64,000 bases of DNA from Mesocentrotus franciscanus (lineage: Eukaryota; Echinodermata; Echinoidea; Camarodonta; Strongylocentrotidae), in assembly GCA_037976565.1 (NCBI GenBank), contig CP137680.1, forward strand, positions 13,971,233 to 14,035,232, given 5' to 3'. A program made the translations under genes and the position numbers. Below, in pieces: positions 1-11,948 of the stretch (its first letter is position 1; each line of letters opens with the position of its first letter). Below the pieces are notes generated by a model. The model saw only the letters and a program-made list of their open reading frames with translations, ran no database searches and was not told the DNA's origin.

Positions 1-418
1 CAGGGGTTTTAACATCACATTTTGTAACACTTTGACACATACGACATAATATTTATGATAATCTTTTCAGCTCTCTCTTTTTCTATTTTATCAGGGCAGG
101 GTAGGTGGAGCGTCTTCAAAGTGGCGGCACCAACAAAAAGGGCACTTTCTGGAAAAGGGGGCACCTACAAAGAGTAACCTCAAGGTGGAAAATTACAATT
201 TTGAGACATTGTTATATATATATAACCTATATTGTAATTGATACATTATAAGGGATGTTCTTCAATTTCTCTTTTAACGTGGTCCAAGACACTTCTTGAG
301 CACATACTTTGCTGTTGTGTGTTATGGTCTGAATATTTTTTTGCGAGTGAGCAAAAAAAAAATAACAATCGAAGTCACATTGCGACCGAATAGCTCTCAT
401 TATTAGATCAAATTATTA
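1..418. other. unannotated left edge
   Basis: AT-rich sequence with a short G-rich stretch around 95-170 and no convincing coding frame. I see no gene here. The right end carries the duplicated ATTAGATCAAA motif that flanks the LINE insertion. Confidence 0.5.
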
Positions 419-431
419 TTATTAGATCAAA

Positions 432-1673
432 AACATCTGTCATAATACTAAAGTAGAAGGGGGGTTGGGAATGATCGATTTAGAGTCGAAATGCCGGTCA
501 CTCCGTCTATCATGGATTTATAAATACTTAAGAGGTGAACAAAGTGCTTGGAAATTTTTGTTTAAATATTGGATACAGAAAATTGGGGATTTGCCTCTTT
601 GTTTACATTTTAATTGCAAAAAGAGCAATATGTATCGTATTTGTAGAAAAAAACAGTTGCCTGACTTTTATGTTGACATGTTTTGTTCCTGGGCTGAATT
701 GAAATATATTGATATGTTTAAAGTAACAGATATTGAAAATGAAATGATTTGGTATAATAGCAATATTAAAAATAGGAATGAGTTATTGTATTTTCCAAAC
801 TGGATAAGAAACAATATTCTTAAAGTTAAACAAGTCTTAGTAAACAGTATCTGGAAAAAAGTTGATTCTATTTGTATTAATTTTCAAGAAAATGAATTAC
901 TTTCCGCCTTCAAATTGGCAAAGTTAAAACGTGCATTTCCGAATTTTTGGTTGCAGAAGTTACGTAATAGGATACAATATGTAAATAGTTCACCGTCTGC
1001 AGTGGAATCCAGTACAATAGAAATGGTAACAGGTGACTCCATTGATGTAGCGGGCATGAGAGCCAAACACTATTATAATTTGATGTTAGAAAAAAATAAA
1101 CAGGATCTGCCATGCATTTATTTTTGGAACGCTTATTTTGATTTACCCAATGAGTTTAACTGGAAGACGGTGCTTCATTATAAATTTTACTTCATAAATG
1201 ACAACAGAATTAAGCAGTTTAATTTTAAATTTATTCATAGAATATTACCCAGTAAAGACAATTTATGTAAATGGAGGATTAAAAATAATAATCTATGTGA
1301 TATCTGTAAGATTCCAGATACAACTAACCACCTTCTCCCGACTTGTAAGAAGGTTTCGCTTTTTTGGAAGTTTGTATCCAAATTAATTGATACTTTGTTT
1401 AATTTAAGAATTTTTTTGAACGAAAAAATTCTTTTAATAGGTTATGATATAGAGAAAAGAGAAATGAATCTTGTCAATCTTATTTTAAACTATACTCAGT
1501 TTATTATCTATAGAAACTATATTAGAGAATGTTTTGGAAGTGAAAAGCACAGGAAACATGTTGTATATTTGATAAAAGAATTAAAGGTAGAAATTCGCAC
1601 CTATCTCGATATGAAATGTAATCAAAATAAATTCGATACAAACGAAGTAAAACATATATTTTCAATATTTTAG
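432..1673 (+). pseudogene. C-terminal fragment of LINE ORF2 (reverse transcriptase C-terminal region)
   Basis: An open frame of about 414 codons enters the element without an initiator; the first in-frame TTG is at 465. The early motif GGLGMIDLES followed by RLSWIYKYL is the segment just after the polymerase core in L1/Tx1-type ORF2 proteins. Near the end, RIKQFNFKFIHRILPS and the zinc-knuckle-like CDICKIPDTTNHLLPTC followed by FW match the C-terminal RNase-H-less tail of that family. The endonuclease and catalytic polymerase motifs are absent because of the 5' truncation, so this is a dead remnant, not a host gene. Confidence 0.75.
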
Positions 1674-1830
1674 TTGGTGCTTATGTCACTTTAGTTTCAT
1701 GTTTTGTACTATATATTATACATGTATGTTACAATTGCATGAATTCTGTATATAAACATTGTTGTAAATAACTTTTATCTTATGATATGAACAAATAAAG
1801 TCCCTCGAAAGAGGATAAATAGAAACAAAA
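432..1830 (+). mobile_element. 5'-truncated L1-like (Tx1-type) LINE insertion with target-site duplication
   Basis: The copy begins inside the end of the reverse-transcriptase ORF, runs through the ORF stop at 1671-1673 and a short AT-rich 3' UTR with AATAAA near 1793-1798, and ends in an A-rich tail. The 13-bp motif TTATTAGATCAAA stands at 419-431 and again at 1831-1843, which is the expected target-site duplication. A further partial copy of the motif lies at 399-413, so the exact left edge is ambiguous by a few bases. The 5' truncation is typical of target-primed reverse transcription. The long uninterrupted frame suggests a fairly young insertion. Clade assignment is by motif only. Confidence 0.75.
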
Positions 1831-1844
1831 TTATTAGATCAAAT

Positions 1845-2529
1845 AACCGATCTTGATCGGGTTTTAAGCATAATCTCAAAATGAAAGAATCGATAAGTCG
1901 TGTAATATGCTACTTAATGAGATAAACTATTAATGCGAGCGAGTTTTTGAGGAAATTTGAGAATAATTGCTCTTACTAGTCTCAGTCGCTTTATTAGGGG
2001 CTCAGGTTAGGGGGCGATGAAAAATCTATTGTTTCTGGGCAAATTATGGCTGATAATAACAGCTTGTCATGTAGCAAAATAGTATTTATGTCTCAATCTT
2101 TTTAACGTGAATGACATATGATAATGTAAACGCAGTTGATTACCTTGGCCTAGAGAAGGGACGTTTGATAGCTTTGAAAACGAGTACGGTTTTTTCTTCT
2201 AAAAGGGGCACGTACGGTCCGTTCTGATGAAATTTTGGGCATTGTGACCTAGCTTGCCCTCTCCCGGCTCTACTGTCTGTCATCGTATAGAGGTAGGAAA
2301 AAAGGGTTCCTGTTATTACACAAAGCTGCTATTTAGATGACCTCAAAGGGGCATAATTTTGTAAGCGACAGTGGGAAATACAGTAGGTACAAAAGGGTAC
2401 TTATCAAAGGCCAATTACATAAAAACAATGTGGACTTATCATTAAGCATGTGTATGCTTGTAGGTTAGCAACCAGGGGATCGACGGCTTTAAGTTCTCTC
2501 CGAGGGATTTGGTAATGAGGATTAATGCC
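1845..2529. other. intergenic sequence, no gene seen
   Basis: No convincing coding frame or RNA gene. The stretch 2200-2520 has the patchwork base composition of old interspersed repeats, but I cannot assign a family. Confidence 0.4.
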
Positions 2530-2533
2530 TTAA

Positions 2534-2747
2534 CCCTAAAAAGGCCGGGCTATTTGTAAAGACAAAAGGTCACGTGACTTTGTAACGGTAGGTCCGATTT
2601 TCAAAAAAATAATTTTTTTTAAAGATGCGCAAGACTCGAAAGAAAAAAATTCATGAAGCGGCGGAGCGTCATCCGTATGCGTTCCCGAACAATCAGAAAA
2701 ATCGCGGATGGGGGGGGGGGGGCATAATGCCCCCGGCCTTATTAGGG
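2534..2747. mobile_element. piggyBac-like non-autonomous element (MITE)
   Basis: The left end reads TTAA then CCCTAAAAAGGCCGGGC; the right end is its inverted match GCCCCCGGCCTTATTAGGG followed by TTAA. The TTAA at 2530-2533 and 2748-2751 is the target duplication typical of piggyBac, and the inverted ends starting CCCT also fit that superfamily. The 214-bp body has no transposase frame. It contains a 12-base G run near 2710-2722. Confidence 0.7.
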
Positions 2748-2764
2748 TTAACAAAGGTCACTAG

Positions 2765-2838
2765 CGCATCGATAGGTTTCGAAACCAGGACCACTCTGTT
2801 ACGAGACCACTGCTCTACCACTGAGCCATCACGTCTCC
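2765..2838 (-). repeat. tRNA-related sequence (SINE head or degenerate tRNA)
   Basis: On the minus strand the A-box TGGCTCAGTGG is intact, followed by a D-arm-like GCTC...GAGC pairing, a CTCGTAA anticodon-like loop and a B-box-like GGTTTCGAAACC with one extra base. The anticodon stem does not pair well and the acceptor stem is unconvincing, so I regard this as a tRNA-derived SINE fragment or decayed tRNA, not a working gene. Confidence 0.4.
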
Positions 2839-2849
2839 TAAAAACTTGT

Positions 2850-3791
2850 TAAACATGTTAAAAGCAATAATTATGTGATTTCGACCAACAGCATAATAAT
2901 CAACATCGTACAAATAAATACAGTGACTGTGATAGTCGCTGGATTCTTAGTCAAATATAGTGTTGTTAGACAGAATAAAAACATTGTATATAAGATACAA
3001 AAAATGGTGGGTATTTGAAATAAAAAATGACGTACTAGACTAGTATCATATTTCATTCATTAAAGTAACGTCGATGTTAAATACATGTATATACACGATA
3101 ATACAGAGGTATATATTTCTACAAATATGAAATTATCATGATAAAATTTACACAATATAGTACAATATATTATTTCCTACTAGTACCACACTCATTATGA
3201 TCATGACGATTGAATATTTAGTTATAAATAATTCACAACTCAGTTTTGACATTTTCTGCACGCTGAACAAATTCATCCTATTTTTGGCATCATGATATCC
3301 TAAATGTCTTAGTTTGGTGAACAGCGTAACATATCGTTAAATCTGTATATCAGGAACAAGTAATACTTGGTGTATATTCCTACTATTAGACCATAGTATA
3401 TATAAAATACTCGACTAATGAAATTGAATTAGTTGGTACACACTATGATATAAAGGTACAATTCTGCTACAATAGCAGCACCCTCTGCCAAATACGCGTA
3501 CTAGTATTTGGATGCAAATCTGCACCTCAATTGCACCCTTATTTCTTAATTTGTATTTATATATGCCTACGGAATTATTTCTTCAAGTTTACGAAGTGTC
3601 TTTGCCATAAACATGATGAAACTAGGGGTGAACTGAAAACGCATAAGAGTTTGGGACACACGATCATATCCGATTCATCCCTGTTTACGATCCGGATGAC
3701 GTGTAGGGGGCCCCTCTTTTTTTAAACTCCAGGATCTGCCACTCCATTCAATTTCAAATCATTGATGAATGTCTTTTGTGACGCTTGTAGA
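2850..3791 (-). other. 3' flank / probable 3' UTR of the VEGF-like gene
   Basis: AT-rich sequence downstream of the VEGF stop codon. I found no clear AATAAA on the minus strand here, so the transcript end is not defined. An end of a hAT-type repeat (CTCCAGGATCTGCCACTCC) lies near 3727-3746. Confidence 0.4.
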
Positions 3792-3852
3792 TCATGGATA
3801 CGATGATGATGGTGAAAATGGCTGTCTTCTTGATCTCGATCTGGACTGGCAT
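3792..3852 (-). CDS. VEGF-like gene, coding exon 9 (basic tail and stop)
   Basis: The acceptor follows a 13-base pyrimidine run (TTCTTCAG). One base completes the split Lys codon, then 19 codons ending CQSRSRSRRQPFSPSSSYP and TGA at 3794-3792. The first Cys completes the K-C of repeat 3, which supports the splice choice. Confidence 0.82.
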
Positions 3853-4539
3853 CTGAAGAAAAAAAAAAAAAATTTAATTAAAAGTCATAAATTATTAGAA
3901 TAGAGGTTTATAGAATCCTTGTAGTATACGCTAATTATGTCAGGAAAATAAAGGCATTGTTGTTGATTAAAAATATAGAGAAAGAAAGTAAATTAGTTTA
4001 AGACGCGTTCCATAATTTCTTGATCAATATAATGAACAAACGTGTTAATTTTAAAATGCAACATAAGCTCTAAAGAAACCCAATATCAATATACGTTAAA
4101 CCAGTTCAAATTATAAATATAAAACTAGTCATTTCTTCTTGACAATGACCTGTTTTCTTCCGGTTCATGTGTCAGCATTTTAGATACAGCGTTTAAATAT
4201 TCAAAGATATATCATTCTTTGTATATGTATATAGGGTTTTGCGCCGACCAGAAAAAAAAAATCGATTGCTGTGCGCAAAAGTAACCATGATCGTACATAT
4301 TTTTTCTTCAAACAACATAATCATGGTTTGTGAAGAGTTAACCGGATGAGCGAGCAGTAGTGTTTCAATACCTGACATCAATAATATTTATATTATGCAG
4401 GCTATGTGACCACTTCTTAATCACTTACGATCTTTTATTTAACAAAAAAGAAAGAGATTGCTCGTGATGTTAAACAAATCATGAATGAAATATCAAGTTA
4501 AATAGTCTCCATATGTACACATATTATATTTTACATTAT

Positions 4540-4812
4540 CAGTTTGTATATTGTAAGACATTGTTAAGTTAAGTATTCTCATTTTGTATAGTATCGATTG
4601 TAATAGTAAATTCATTATTTTTGTTTGGTTACGTTTTCTTAACTGATTTGTACCGAAATACTTTGTTTAGCTGCATAAGAGGTTAGCCTCGACTAGCACA
4701 TGTGCTATTATCTGGGGCCCCTTTTACCAACCAATATTTTCTCTTCTTGTATAATGTAAACACATTGTATGAAATGTATTACTGTTGGTAAATCAAATCA
4801 AATCAAATACAC
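4540..4812 (+). repeat. retroposon 3' end with AAATC-type tail (VEGF intron 8)
   Basis: AT-rich stretch with GAGGTTAGCCTCGACTAGC followed by a short unique part and a terminal (AAATC)3-like tail at about 4791-4808. Short simple-repeat tails of this kind mark the 3' ends of CR1/L2-like LINEs and their SINEs. It ends only a few bases from the exon 8 donor. Confidence 0.5.
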
Positions 4813-4816
4813 TTAC

Positions 4817-4930
4817 TTGCATGTTTGTGGATTAAATACATATGGAGATTGGCAGCCTGCTTGGAGTCTTTCTAAACATTGGCATCCACAAATATCCTCA
4901 CTGAAATAATGCTTTCTTCTTCTACACGTC
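4817..4930 (-). CDS. VEGF-like gene, coding exon 8 (cysteine repeats 2 and 3)
   Basis: Phase 2 to phase 2, 114 nt, between CATGCAG and GTAAGT. It contains CRRRKHYFSEDICGCQC (repeat 2) and the start of repeat 3 (CQSPYVFNPQTC). The RRRK cluster may bind heparan sulphate or be a proprotein-convertase site; this is inference. Confidence 0.88.
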
Positions 4931-5031
4931 CTGCATGTAGAACATCAAATAAAATATAAATCAGCACAAATTGCGATATTAATATTGATTTTTTTCTTCT
5001 ACATAGCATAAATTAAATTGAGATGATGATG

Positions 5032-5289
5032 GGGGAGGAGAGAGAGAGAGGGAGAGAAAGGAGGGATGGGGAGTGAGAGAGAGGGAGAGAAAGAATGGAT
5101 GGGGAGTGCGAGAGAGGGAGAGAAAGAAGGGAATGGGGAGTGAGAGAGAGAGAGAGAAAGAAGGGAATGGGGAGTGAGAGAGAGAGAGAGAGAGGGAGAG
5201 AAAGAAGGGATGGGGAGTGAGAGAGAGAGAGAGAGAGAGGGAGAGAAAGAAGGGATGGGAGTGAGAGAGAGGGAGAGAAAGAAGGGATG

Positions 5290-5327
<38 letters not shown>

Positions 5328-5572
5328 AAGAAGGGATGGGAGTGAGAGAGAGGGAGAGAAAGAAGGGATGGGGAGAGAGAGAGAGAGAAAAAGAAAGAAT
5401 GGATGGGGAGTGCGAGAGAGAGAGAGAAAGAATGATGGGGAGTGCATGAGAGAGAGGGAGAGAAAGAATGGATGGGGAGTGAGAGAGAGTGAGAGAAAGA
5501 AGGGATGGGGAGGGAGAGGGAGAGAAAGAATGGACGGGGAGTGAGAAAGAGGGAGAGAAAGAGAGACTTAGG
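5032..5572. repeat. GA-rich minisatellite in VEGF intron 7
   Basis: About 540 bp of GA dinucleotides broken at intervals of roughly 30-55 bp by a motif like GAAAGAAGGGATGGGGAGTGAG. The long Ser/Leu/Pro frames on the other strand are by-products of this repeat. Confidence 0.9.
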
Positions 5573-5755
5573 GAAAGAAAAACTATGCAATGCATTGTAA
5601 ATACAACAGTCTATTAAATCATACGTGCGTTACTTTATTGGTTTCTCGAACTTGAATAAATTGATTGATATTAATATGTCGCTGGGGCCTTTACATCTTT
5701 TCCAAAACATCTGGAAGACATAAAATAATCATAATTATTACAAAGACAAACTTAC

Positions 5756-5865
5756 CTTTCATGTATTGGCGTGTTACAGACGCAGTTACATCGTATAGCA
5801 TCCCATACCATTCCGTCAGGGCACTCATGCTCTACAGCACATTCACATTGACAGTTTCTATGGAG
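5756..5865 (-). CDS. VEGF-like gene, coding exon 7 (cysteine repeat 1)
   Basis: Phase 0 to phase 2, 36 codons plus two bases, between TTTACAG and GTAAGT. It encodes NCQCEC and then CPDGMVWDAIRCNCVC, an exact C-x10-C-x-C-x-C repeat of the VEGF-C/D (silk-like) C-terminal type. Confidence 0.88.
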
Positions 5866-6204
5866 CTGTAAACGCAGAAAAAAAGCAAAGTCATCCATGT
5901 TGATTAAAAACGCTTTCTTCAAATCCATTAGAAAACATTAATACAAGAACACCAGGTCCTGTAGAACGATTATGTTTATAAAACTATTGTGTAACCATAC
6001 ACTATGCTTTCTCCTATGCTGGTGTAAAAACTTGTTGATGATTTTGAGTTGGGTGATTGAAAAATTGCCCGAGGAAAACGTTTGAAATAAAATTAAAAGT
6101 GTACATTTTTTAAATATGTTTTCTTATGGTCTGATTATTTTGTTAAAATTAATTAGACATGCAACTAAACTTATAACATACAAAAGAGCAGGGTCAGATA
6201 AATA

Positions 6205-6350
6205 ATAATGATCTGGATTCATATAGCGCTTAATACGGAATACCGTCTCTAAGCCATACAGATTCATTCACGCACAATGGCACCATCTCCACTCCGTGGC
6301 GAGTAGTCATACCATAATTATGGTCACAGTGAGGGCATATGGCAGCTACT
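6205..6350 (+). repeat. probable SINE-like interspersed repeat (VEGF intron 6)
   Basis: The start CATATAGCGCTTAATACGGAATACCGTCTC resembles other 'TATAGYGCTTAATAC' copies in this window (for example 31755-31790), implying an interspersed family. Ends are not defined. Confidence 0.35.
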
Positions 6351-6588
6351 AACAAAAAGATTCATTTCAGCAAGACGGATTAACCAATCAGCAACTAATT
6401 CTTAAATTGGTTTAAAAATTCAACATCATTCGCTGTATCTCCTTTCTGTGTGACCTCTCATTAAAGGTATTTTCTTCACATTCGTCACTGAGTGCAGTTA
6501 CCATGTATTCACATTGTATGCACATTATATTCATATTGTATACGATTCACAGTGCAAGATGGTTTACACAAGGTAAAGTTCGTAGTAC

Positions 6589-6723
6589 CTCTCTGGTGGG
6601 GTGGCAGTCCTGTGGCTTGATCCTACATTCGCATGAACACGATTCGTCTTCCCGTACAGAGATGGAGATAAGACCGCTCAGCTGAATTTGGGTAGATTGT
6701 TGATCTGCTGTTAGGCGTAAGAC
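6589..6723 (-). CDS. VEGF-like gene, coding exon 6 (end of knot, CxCxC)
   Basis: Phase 0 to phase 0, 45 codons, acceptor TTTCAATAG and donor GTACTA. It completes the growth-factor domain with the strand VLRLTADQQ and the closing SCSCEC motif (cysteines 7 and 8), then begins the cysteine-rich C-terminal extension (KPQDCHP). Confidence 0.9.
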
Positions 6724-6808
6724 CTATTGAAAAAATTATAACGATCACATGAAGATTATTACAATTTTTAGTAAAGAAGAGAACAACTAAAAGATCGAAA
6801 GTGGCTTT

Positions 6809-6832
6809 GGAGAGAGAGAGAGAGAGAGAGAA
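6809..6832. repeat. (GA)n microsatellite
   Basis: Short pure GA run in VEGF intron 5. Confidence 0.9.
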
Positions 6833-7161
6833 AGCCCAAGTAAATATCAATCATTCCGCAAACAAATTAAAAAAGATAAATATATGAAAAGATAATAACA
6901 TTATAAAATACAATTTCGTATTGATTTTAATTCATATAATGGACAGAAACTGATCGCCCCACAAAGCAGCCTTGGACCCTCCCTCACCCTTCAAGCGATG
7001 GCTGTTAATAATCGTATTCAAAGAGTTACAACTCCGTTGGCAAATTTGAACATCTTAGCTCCGCTTCTCCTTTTTCTTATTTTTGTTTTAACATTTTGGG
7101 TAAAGTTGGTTTAACAGCCCCCGGCGCCGCCCCCCCCCCAAGACAACGCCCCTGGTCATAC

Positions 7162-7358
7162 CTGCATTTCTCTTGTTCTAGTGTTATTTGGAGCACAGTG
7201 CAGGATTTCAGTGGAGCAGCAACCTCCGCACCGGTTAACTGTGATACATGGAGGCCAGTAGATAGCGTACTCAACCTCGTTCTCAGTTAGTCCTTCGTCA
7301 ATGACCTCGGATGTGGCTAGAATTGTCGATCGCGGCTCACACCTCGGCATTTCAGCTA
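7162..7358 (-). CDS. VEGF-like gene, coding exon 5 (cystine-knot core)
   Basis: This exon carries the diagnostic PDGF/VEGF signature: MPRCEPR, then WPPCITVNRCGGCC and LHC, giving six of the eight knot cysteines. The acceptor is ATACTTCAG with phase 1; an alternative AG three bases downstream keeps the frame. The donor is CAG/GTATGA in phase 0. It encodes 65 whole codons plus the split one. The NNT sequon lies near its end. Confidence 0.92.
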
Positions 7359-8159
7359 CTGAAGTATTATATGACAAATTAAGTGAAATTAATGCATTGA
7401 TTTGATATTTCCATTAAAATTGCGCTTGCAATATCGTATGTTCTTGTGTGTATGTTTGTTTGTTGTAGTGTAAAAGCATCTTGTTAGGGGTGGGCTTCGA
7501 GGTGCTTGAGGGCTTGGAGGTTCCGCTCTTCCTCTTTACATGAACTGTATTTTGGCGATTTTTTTTTTAAATTTTTGTTTTTATTGGTGGGGGGTTGCAT
7601 GCATTTCGACCTTTTTCCAAAAAAATCCCTTTGAATCTGGACATGCGCCCTCTGGACAACTACAACCCGAACGCTTAATATATACTTCAGGATACTACTT
7701 ATACACCCAGTGGCGTAGGGTTGGTCCAGTCACAGATGGGGGCGGGGCACTGTTGTTATGTGAGGGGGCACACTCTTACCATGGACTTAATTATATGAAG
7801 AGCCTCGTCGAGAAATGACGCGGCAAAACAGCTGCGGTTAAAGTCCAAATTACGCTTCACCTTTCCGTATCTCATAATACAGTGCACACAGTTGCCATTC
7901 ATTACGTGTTATAAAAACACATCGCGGCGGTTTTCTTTGCGGTAGTTTACCGCGTCATATGTGAACGTGCCTTAATTAAGAAGTCCATGCTCGTACTTTT
8001 ATTGTGTGAATACAAGTTCGAGAGAAGAAGGGCGTCATGTAATGATAGGATGTGAAAGGAGTCGTTTCAATCTCTCTTCACCGCTTCCCTTTCTTTCCGA
8101 GTTCTTTATCCCCCTCCCCTGCGCCAAATTTCGCCACTCGATTAATGCACCCCACTGCG

Positions 8160-8530
8160 CAGCTCGTAACTCTTAGTATAAACTTTCCCCTTGGACAAGT
8201 ACTCTCCCGGACAATTGCTTGCCGGACAAAATATTCTCTTCACAATAACGCCCTGCATTGACCAGTAAAGGTCTTTAGAACACATTAATCCGGACATCCA
8301 CCCCGACCCAGACAACTATCCTTGCCACTACGCCCTATAGAGAACCGCCATCAGGACGATTAACCCTAACTTTAAAACAACTGCACCCAGACATACATGT
8401 ATATATTCCCGGACAAATATCATTGGAAAAGTATCTTAGGATTATTTATTGCCGAAATATTACTCCCGAGAGACAACTTTCACCCCTGATACTCGAAGAA
8501 AATCTGCATCCGGGCAACTATCTTCTCGCT
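8160..8530. repeat. degenerate short repeats with CCGGACAA motif
   Basis: The motif CCCGGACAAnTAT or a close variant recurs every 25-60 bp across this part of VEGF intron 4. The units are too diverged to give a firm length. Confidence 0.4.
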
Positions 8531-9360
8531 TATCTTCTCAACGTTGTTGGAAATTTGATTACATAATGTCGAATCCAACTTCAAGTGGGAAATAAGCTTC
8601 GGCTCAACACCGTCGAATTCAACTAGTAGAAATGAATAATTGCTGTTATTTGTTTAGTGAATGGTACCTCGCGGCTTTCGATCCCCAAATAAAGTGCCAC
8701 CCAACACACACAAAACAAAAACAAACTCTCAATGGAACGTATTAACTCCACTGGAACGGTATATTTGGATGATTTATAACTGTCCGTGTCCCTCTTAGCT
8801 GTTTTTTTGTTTTGTTTTTTGTTTTTGTTTTTGGCGGCATCTTGATATTCAATGACTAGACATGCATGGTGCGAGACTTGCATGAATAGTTTATGAGCCA
8901 GACCATGGATGGGGATTTGTGGGAAGGGTCAAACAAATATAACCGCGTCAAATAATCAATATATAATTATGAACGAAATAGTGTCACCCCTTGAATGATG
9001 AATGATATAAAGGAATCCGGTTTTTATTTAGGCCTATATATAGAATTTCTGTAATGCATTGCCGCGTCATGAATCACCCACTCATTTTGCTCTCTTTTTG
9101 TCTCTGCCCACTCTCCATCTTTTTTGAGGGTTGGTTTTTGGTTGTTGTTGTTGGTGTGCATCTCTGCCTCCACTGCTTACTCTCTTTTAACATCTCTATC
9201 ACGTGACTTCACGTCACTATATGACAAGACCATGCATCATCTCCTTCATTCTATTTGCTTGTGAGCCTATATTTTATACTGTGACGTCATGATCTGTTAT
9301 TTTTTCCCCCAACCCGCATGTAGCCAAATTCGGTTTCAGTTCATCCATAATAATCGAGGT

Positions 9361-9394
<34 letters not shown>
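9361..9394. repeat. (ATC)n microsatellite
   Basis: Eleven ATC units in VEGF intron 4. Confidence 0.95.
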
Positions 9395-9777
9395 AGTGCC
9401 ATCATCAAGTTACAGACATCGGTGGTCATGGCCCTCCATTTCTGTCTGTTATCTGCTATTCTTAAAAAGCTGGTATTGCTGATTTAATTTGAAGTTGCCC
9501 ATTTGTTCAGGCTTTGCAAACATACGTAAGGCGTTGCCTTCCCTAGCTCTTTTCATCAATCTTCTCTGTTAATATATTTTTGTCTAGTTTAATTATCCTT
9601 TTTGTATATGTGACCAAAAAATTGCATTTGCTTCTTTTTATTGTGTTGATGAGTGATGGTTATATACTCTTGCTTTTCTGAACACTTCTTTTGTTATCTA
9701 TCCTGTCCATGATATTCATCGCGGTATATTTTTAGGTAAATTAAATATTTGTATAAAATGTGCCAACGCGACCCCAC

Positions 9778-9800
9778 TCTCTCCCTCCCACCCCTCCCCC

Positions 9801-9838
<38 letters not shown>
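9778..9838. repeat. (CT)n microsatellite
   Basis: CT-rich run with CCCT interruptions, VEGF intron 4. Confidence 0.95.
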
Positions 9839-9841
<3 letters not shown>

Positions 9842-10149
9842 ATCTAGAACATTCTTCAGAAATTATTTTCAAGTCGTCTGTATTCATATTTTTTTTGACG
9901 ACAAAGCAAAATAATTATGACATAACATGATTGTACAAAAACTTTCAAGAAATCAACCGTAGGCAAGTTTCAATAGCCCCGAATGGCACCTATTGAAATG
10001 TACGAACAGAACAATGACATATTACGTAATTTTAAAATTTGTCTACATTATTATATAGGCAATACAATAGGAGTTTAACAAATTGCACGAAATTGATTTC
10101 TTGGAAGTTATTGCAATCGTGTTACATAAGTTAGTATAAGGTAACTTAC

Positions 10150-10203
10150 TTGATGCCATTTGCAGACTAGCTGGGCCATCCATTCCATGAAATCTCAACA
10201 GAG
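10150..10203 (-). CDS. VEGF-like gene, coding exon 4 (small)
   Basis: A 54-nt exon between an AAATAG acceptor and a strong GTAAGT donor, phase 1 in and out, encoding about 18 residues around LLRFHGMDGPASLQMAS. I include it because it alone keeps the phase between exons 3 and 5 and has a strong donor. Skipping it would also keep the frame (54 is a multiple of 3), so it could be an alternative exon. Confidence 0.6.
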
Positions 10204-10623
10204 CTATTTCATATGAAAATAAATCACTTCATTATTATATTATTTACAACAACAACACAATTAGAAATATTGCTTTTTTTAATAATTAGGTGTATGTACA
10301 TCTTTCCTGCTGCTGTTTATGAAGAAACACTTGAACATAAATGATCTTCATCATACAATCCAACATCGAATGGAGACTACAATACTACTTCACCCTTCTG
10401 TTACTATATATACTGTGGCATATCCAGGAACCCCCTTCCCCATTTGAAGCACAATCAATAGAATATTTAGGTTTATGGTACATGATGTATACATTCAGCC
10501 CCGTTGTTCAGCCCTCCCCCTCTCCCCGATCTGCGCCCCCTCCCCCGCTCATAAACTTCTAGATTCACGACTATACTTTTTTATACTAATACACTCCGAA
10601 CTGTCTCAGGGTTATTAATTTAC

Positions 10624-10761
10624 CGGATGGTTTGTTTGATCCAGCAGTAGCTGTCCCATCGGTTTCCTCTTCGGACTCTTCCGAAGATTGTCGAGAGATG
10701 ATCGGAACCATTTTCGGTGGTATTCGTCTATCAACCGATGAACTCCCTGCGAATCCCTTGG
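10624..10761 (-). CDS. VEGF-like gene, coding exon 3 (acidic propeptide-like region)
   Basis: The acceptor TCTACATCAG and donor GTAAAT give a phase 1 to phase 1 exon of 138 nt. The split codon G+CC encodes Ala. The peptide is rich in Ser, Glu and Thr (RQSSEESEEETDGT) and has a dibasic DRR site, as expected for a propeptide or linker. Low complexity makes homology hard to judge, but the phase fits both neighbours. Confidence 0.75.
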
Positions 10762-11255
10762 CTGATGTAGATGAAGTTACATATTTGCATAAGGGAAGAT
10801 GGTGGGGGGAAATGATAGACAAAATACGTATAATGTTTACATGATCGGTTGTGAATATGTCATTTGATTTCCTTTTATCATTCTTTGACAAGAATATTGT
10901 AGAAAAAATACGTATCAAAACGGGATATATTCGAGGGGAGATACAGACTTTTTTCTATGTCTATACAGACATGACAAAATTGGGTTGAAATCCATAAAAC
11001 AATTACCATAACATAATGACTCAATGAAAAATTGTTTTGAAAAAAGCATAAAGATGCACAAAATATACAAAGAGCCGAAAGTGAGAGGATAACAAATAAT
11101 AAGAGAGAGAGAGAGAGAGAGATAGCTAGGTGAGATTTGATACAGAAAGAGAGGAGAGTGAGAGAGATGGAGAATTAAACATGATAATAAATCGCAATAG
11201 TACAATGAAAAGACACATAGATCAAGACAAGGGAAGCAAGGCAGAGATAAATCAT

Positions 11256-11395
<140 letters not shown>

Positions 11396-11430
11396 GAGGG
11401 GGTGGAAAGGGGGGTGGGGGTGGTAATTAC

Positions 11431-11515
11431 CTTGGTTTGGTCGTATGTATACCACTTTCATGAGATCATCGATCGTGTGTACATCTTTCAGTTCATACAG
11501 CAATGAGGCTGGGAT
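11431..11515 (-). CDS. VEGF-like gene, coding exon 2
   Basis: Flanked by CCTAACAG and GTAATTAC. It starts in phase 0 and ends in phase 1 after 28 codons. The peptide IPASLLYELKDVHTIDDLMK resembles the N-terminal helix before the knot in PDGF/VEGF precursors. A GA microsatellite lies about 30 bp beyond its donor. Confidence 0.85.
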
Positions 11516-11773
11516 CTGTTAGGGGCAAAAGCAAGGATATGATTAACATACTGTTCTAGCTCAAAAAGTATGGACAAAACAATCGTTGAAGATACTATTG
11601 ACTCAACAATAGTATTAATAAAAAACGACTATTAATAACTCTGAGTTGATATGAGAAACACGAATGATTTGGTGTAGCCCCCCTTCTCCTCCGTTCAAAA
11701 TTTACATTCGGCAATCTTTCATATTTTATTTTAAATTGCGAATTTGAGTGTTTTAATCCAGTACGGGACTTCC

Positions 11774-11948
11774 CAGTGGCGTAGCGTGGGTTCACCCATT
11801 GACATTGAGGGGGCACTCGCACGATAGGAGGTGGGGGGCATCACCGGTCTTCCTTTCTTTTCCAGCCCTTTCCCCCTTCTCCCTTTCCCTTCATATCTTT
11901 TCTTGCGTATATATAAGCCCCCCATATCACCATATAGCTACGCCACTG
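11774..11948. mobile_element. hAT-type MITE (CAGTGGCGTAGCG ends)
   Basis: The left end CAGTGGCGTAGCG and right end TAGCTACGCCACTG are inverted repeats of the hAT type, 175 bp apart. The 8-bp flanks GGACTTCC and GGCCTCAC agree at five positions, so the target duplication is decayed or the edges are slightly wrong. Located in VEGF intron 1, just upstream of exon 2. Confidence 0.55.

Noticed and set aside
4979..5595. 200-codon Ser/Leu/Pro frames
   Set aside because: GA/CT minisatellite translation, inside a VEGF intron.
7096..7290. Plus-strand frames over the VEGF knot exon
   Set aside because: Antisense shadows of exon 5.
7700..7790. Single CAGTGGCGTAGGG hAT-type end
   Set aside because: No matching opposite end or target duplication found nearby, so no element can be delimited.
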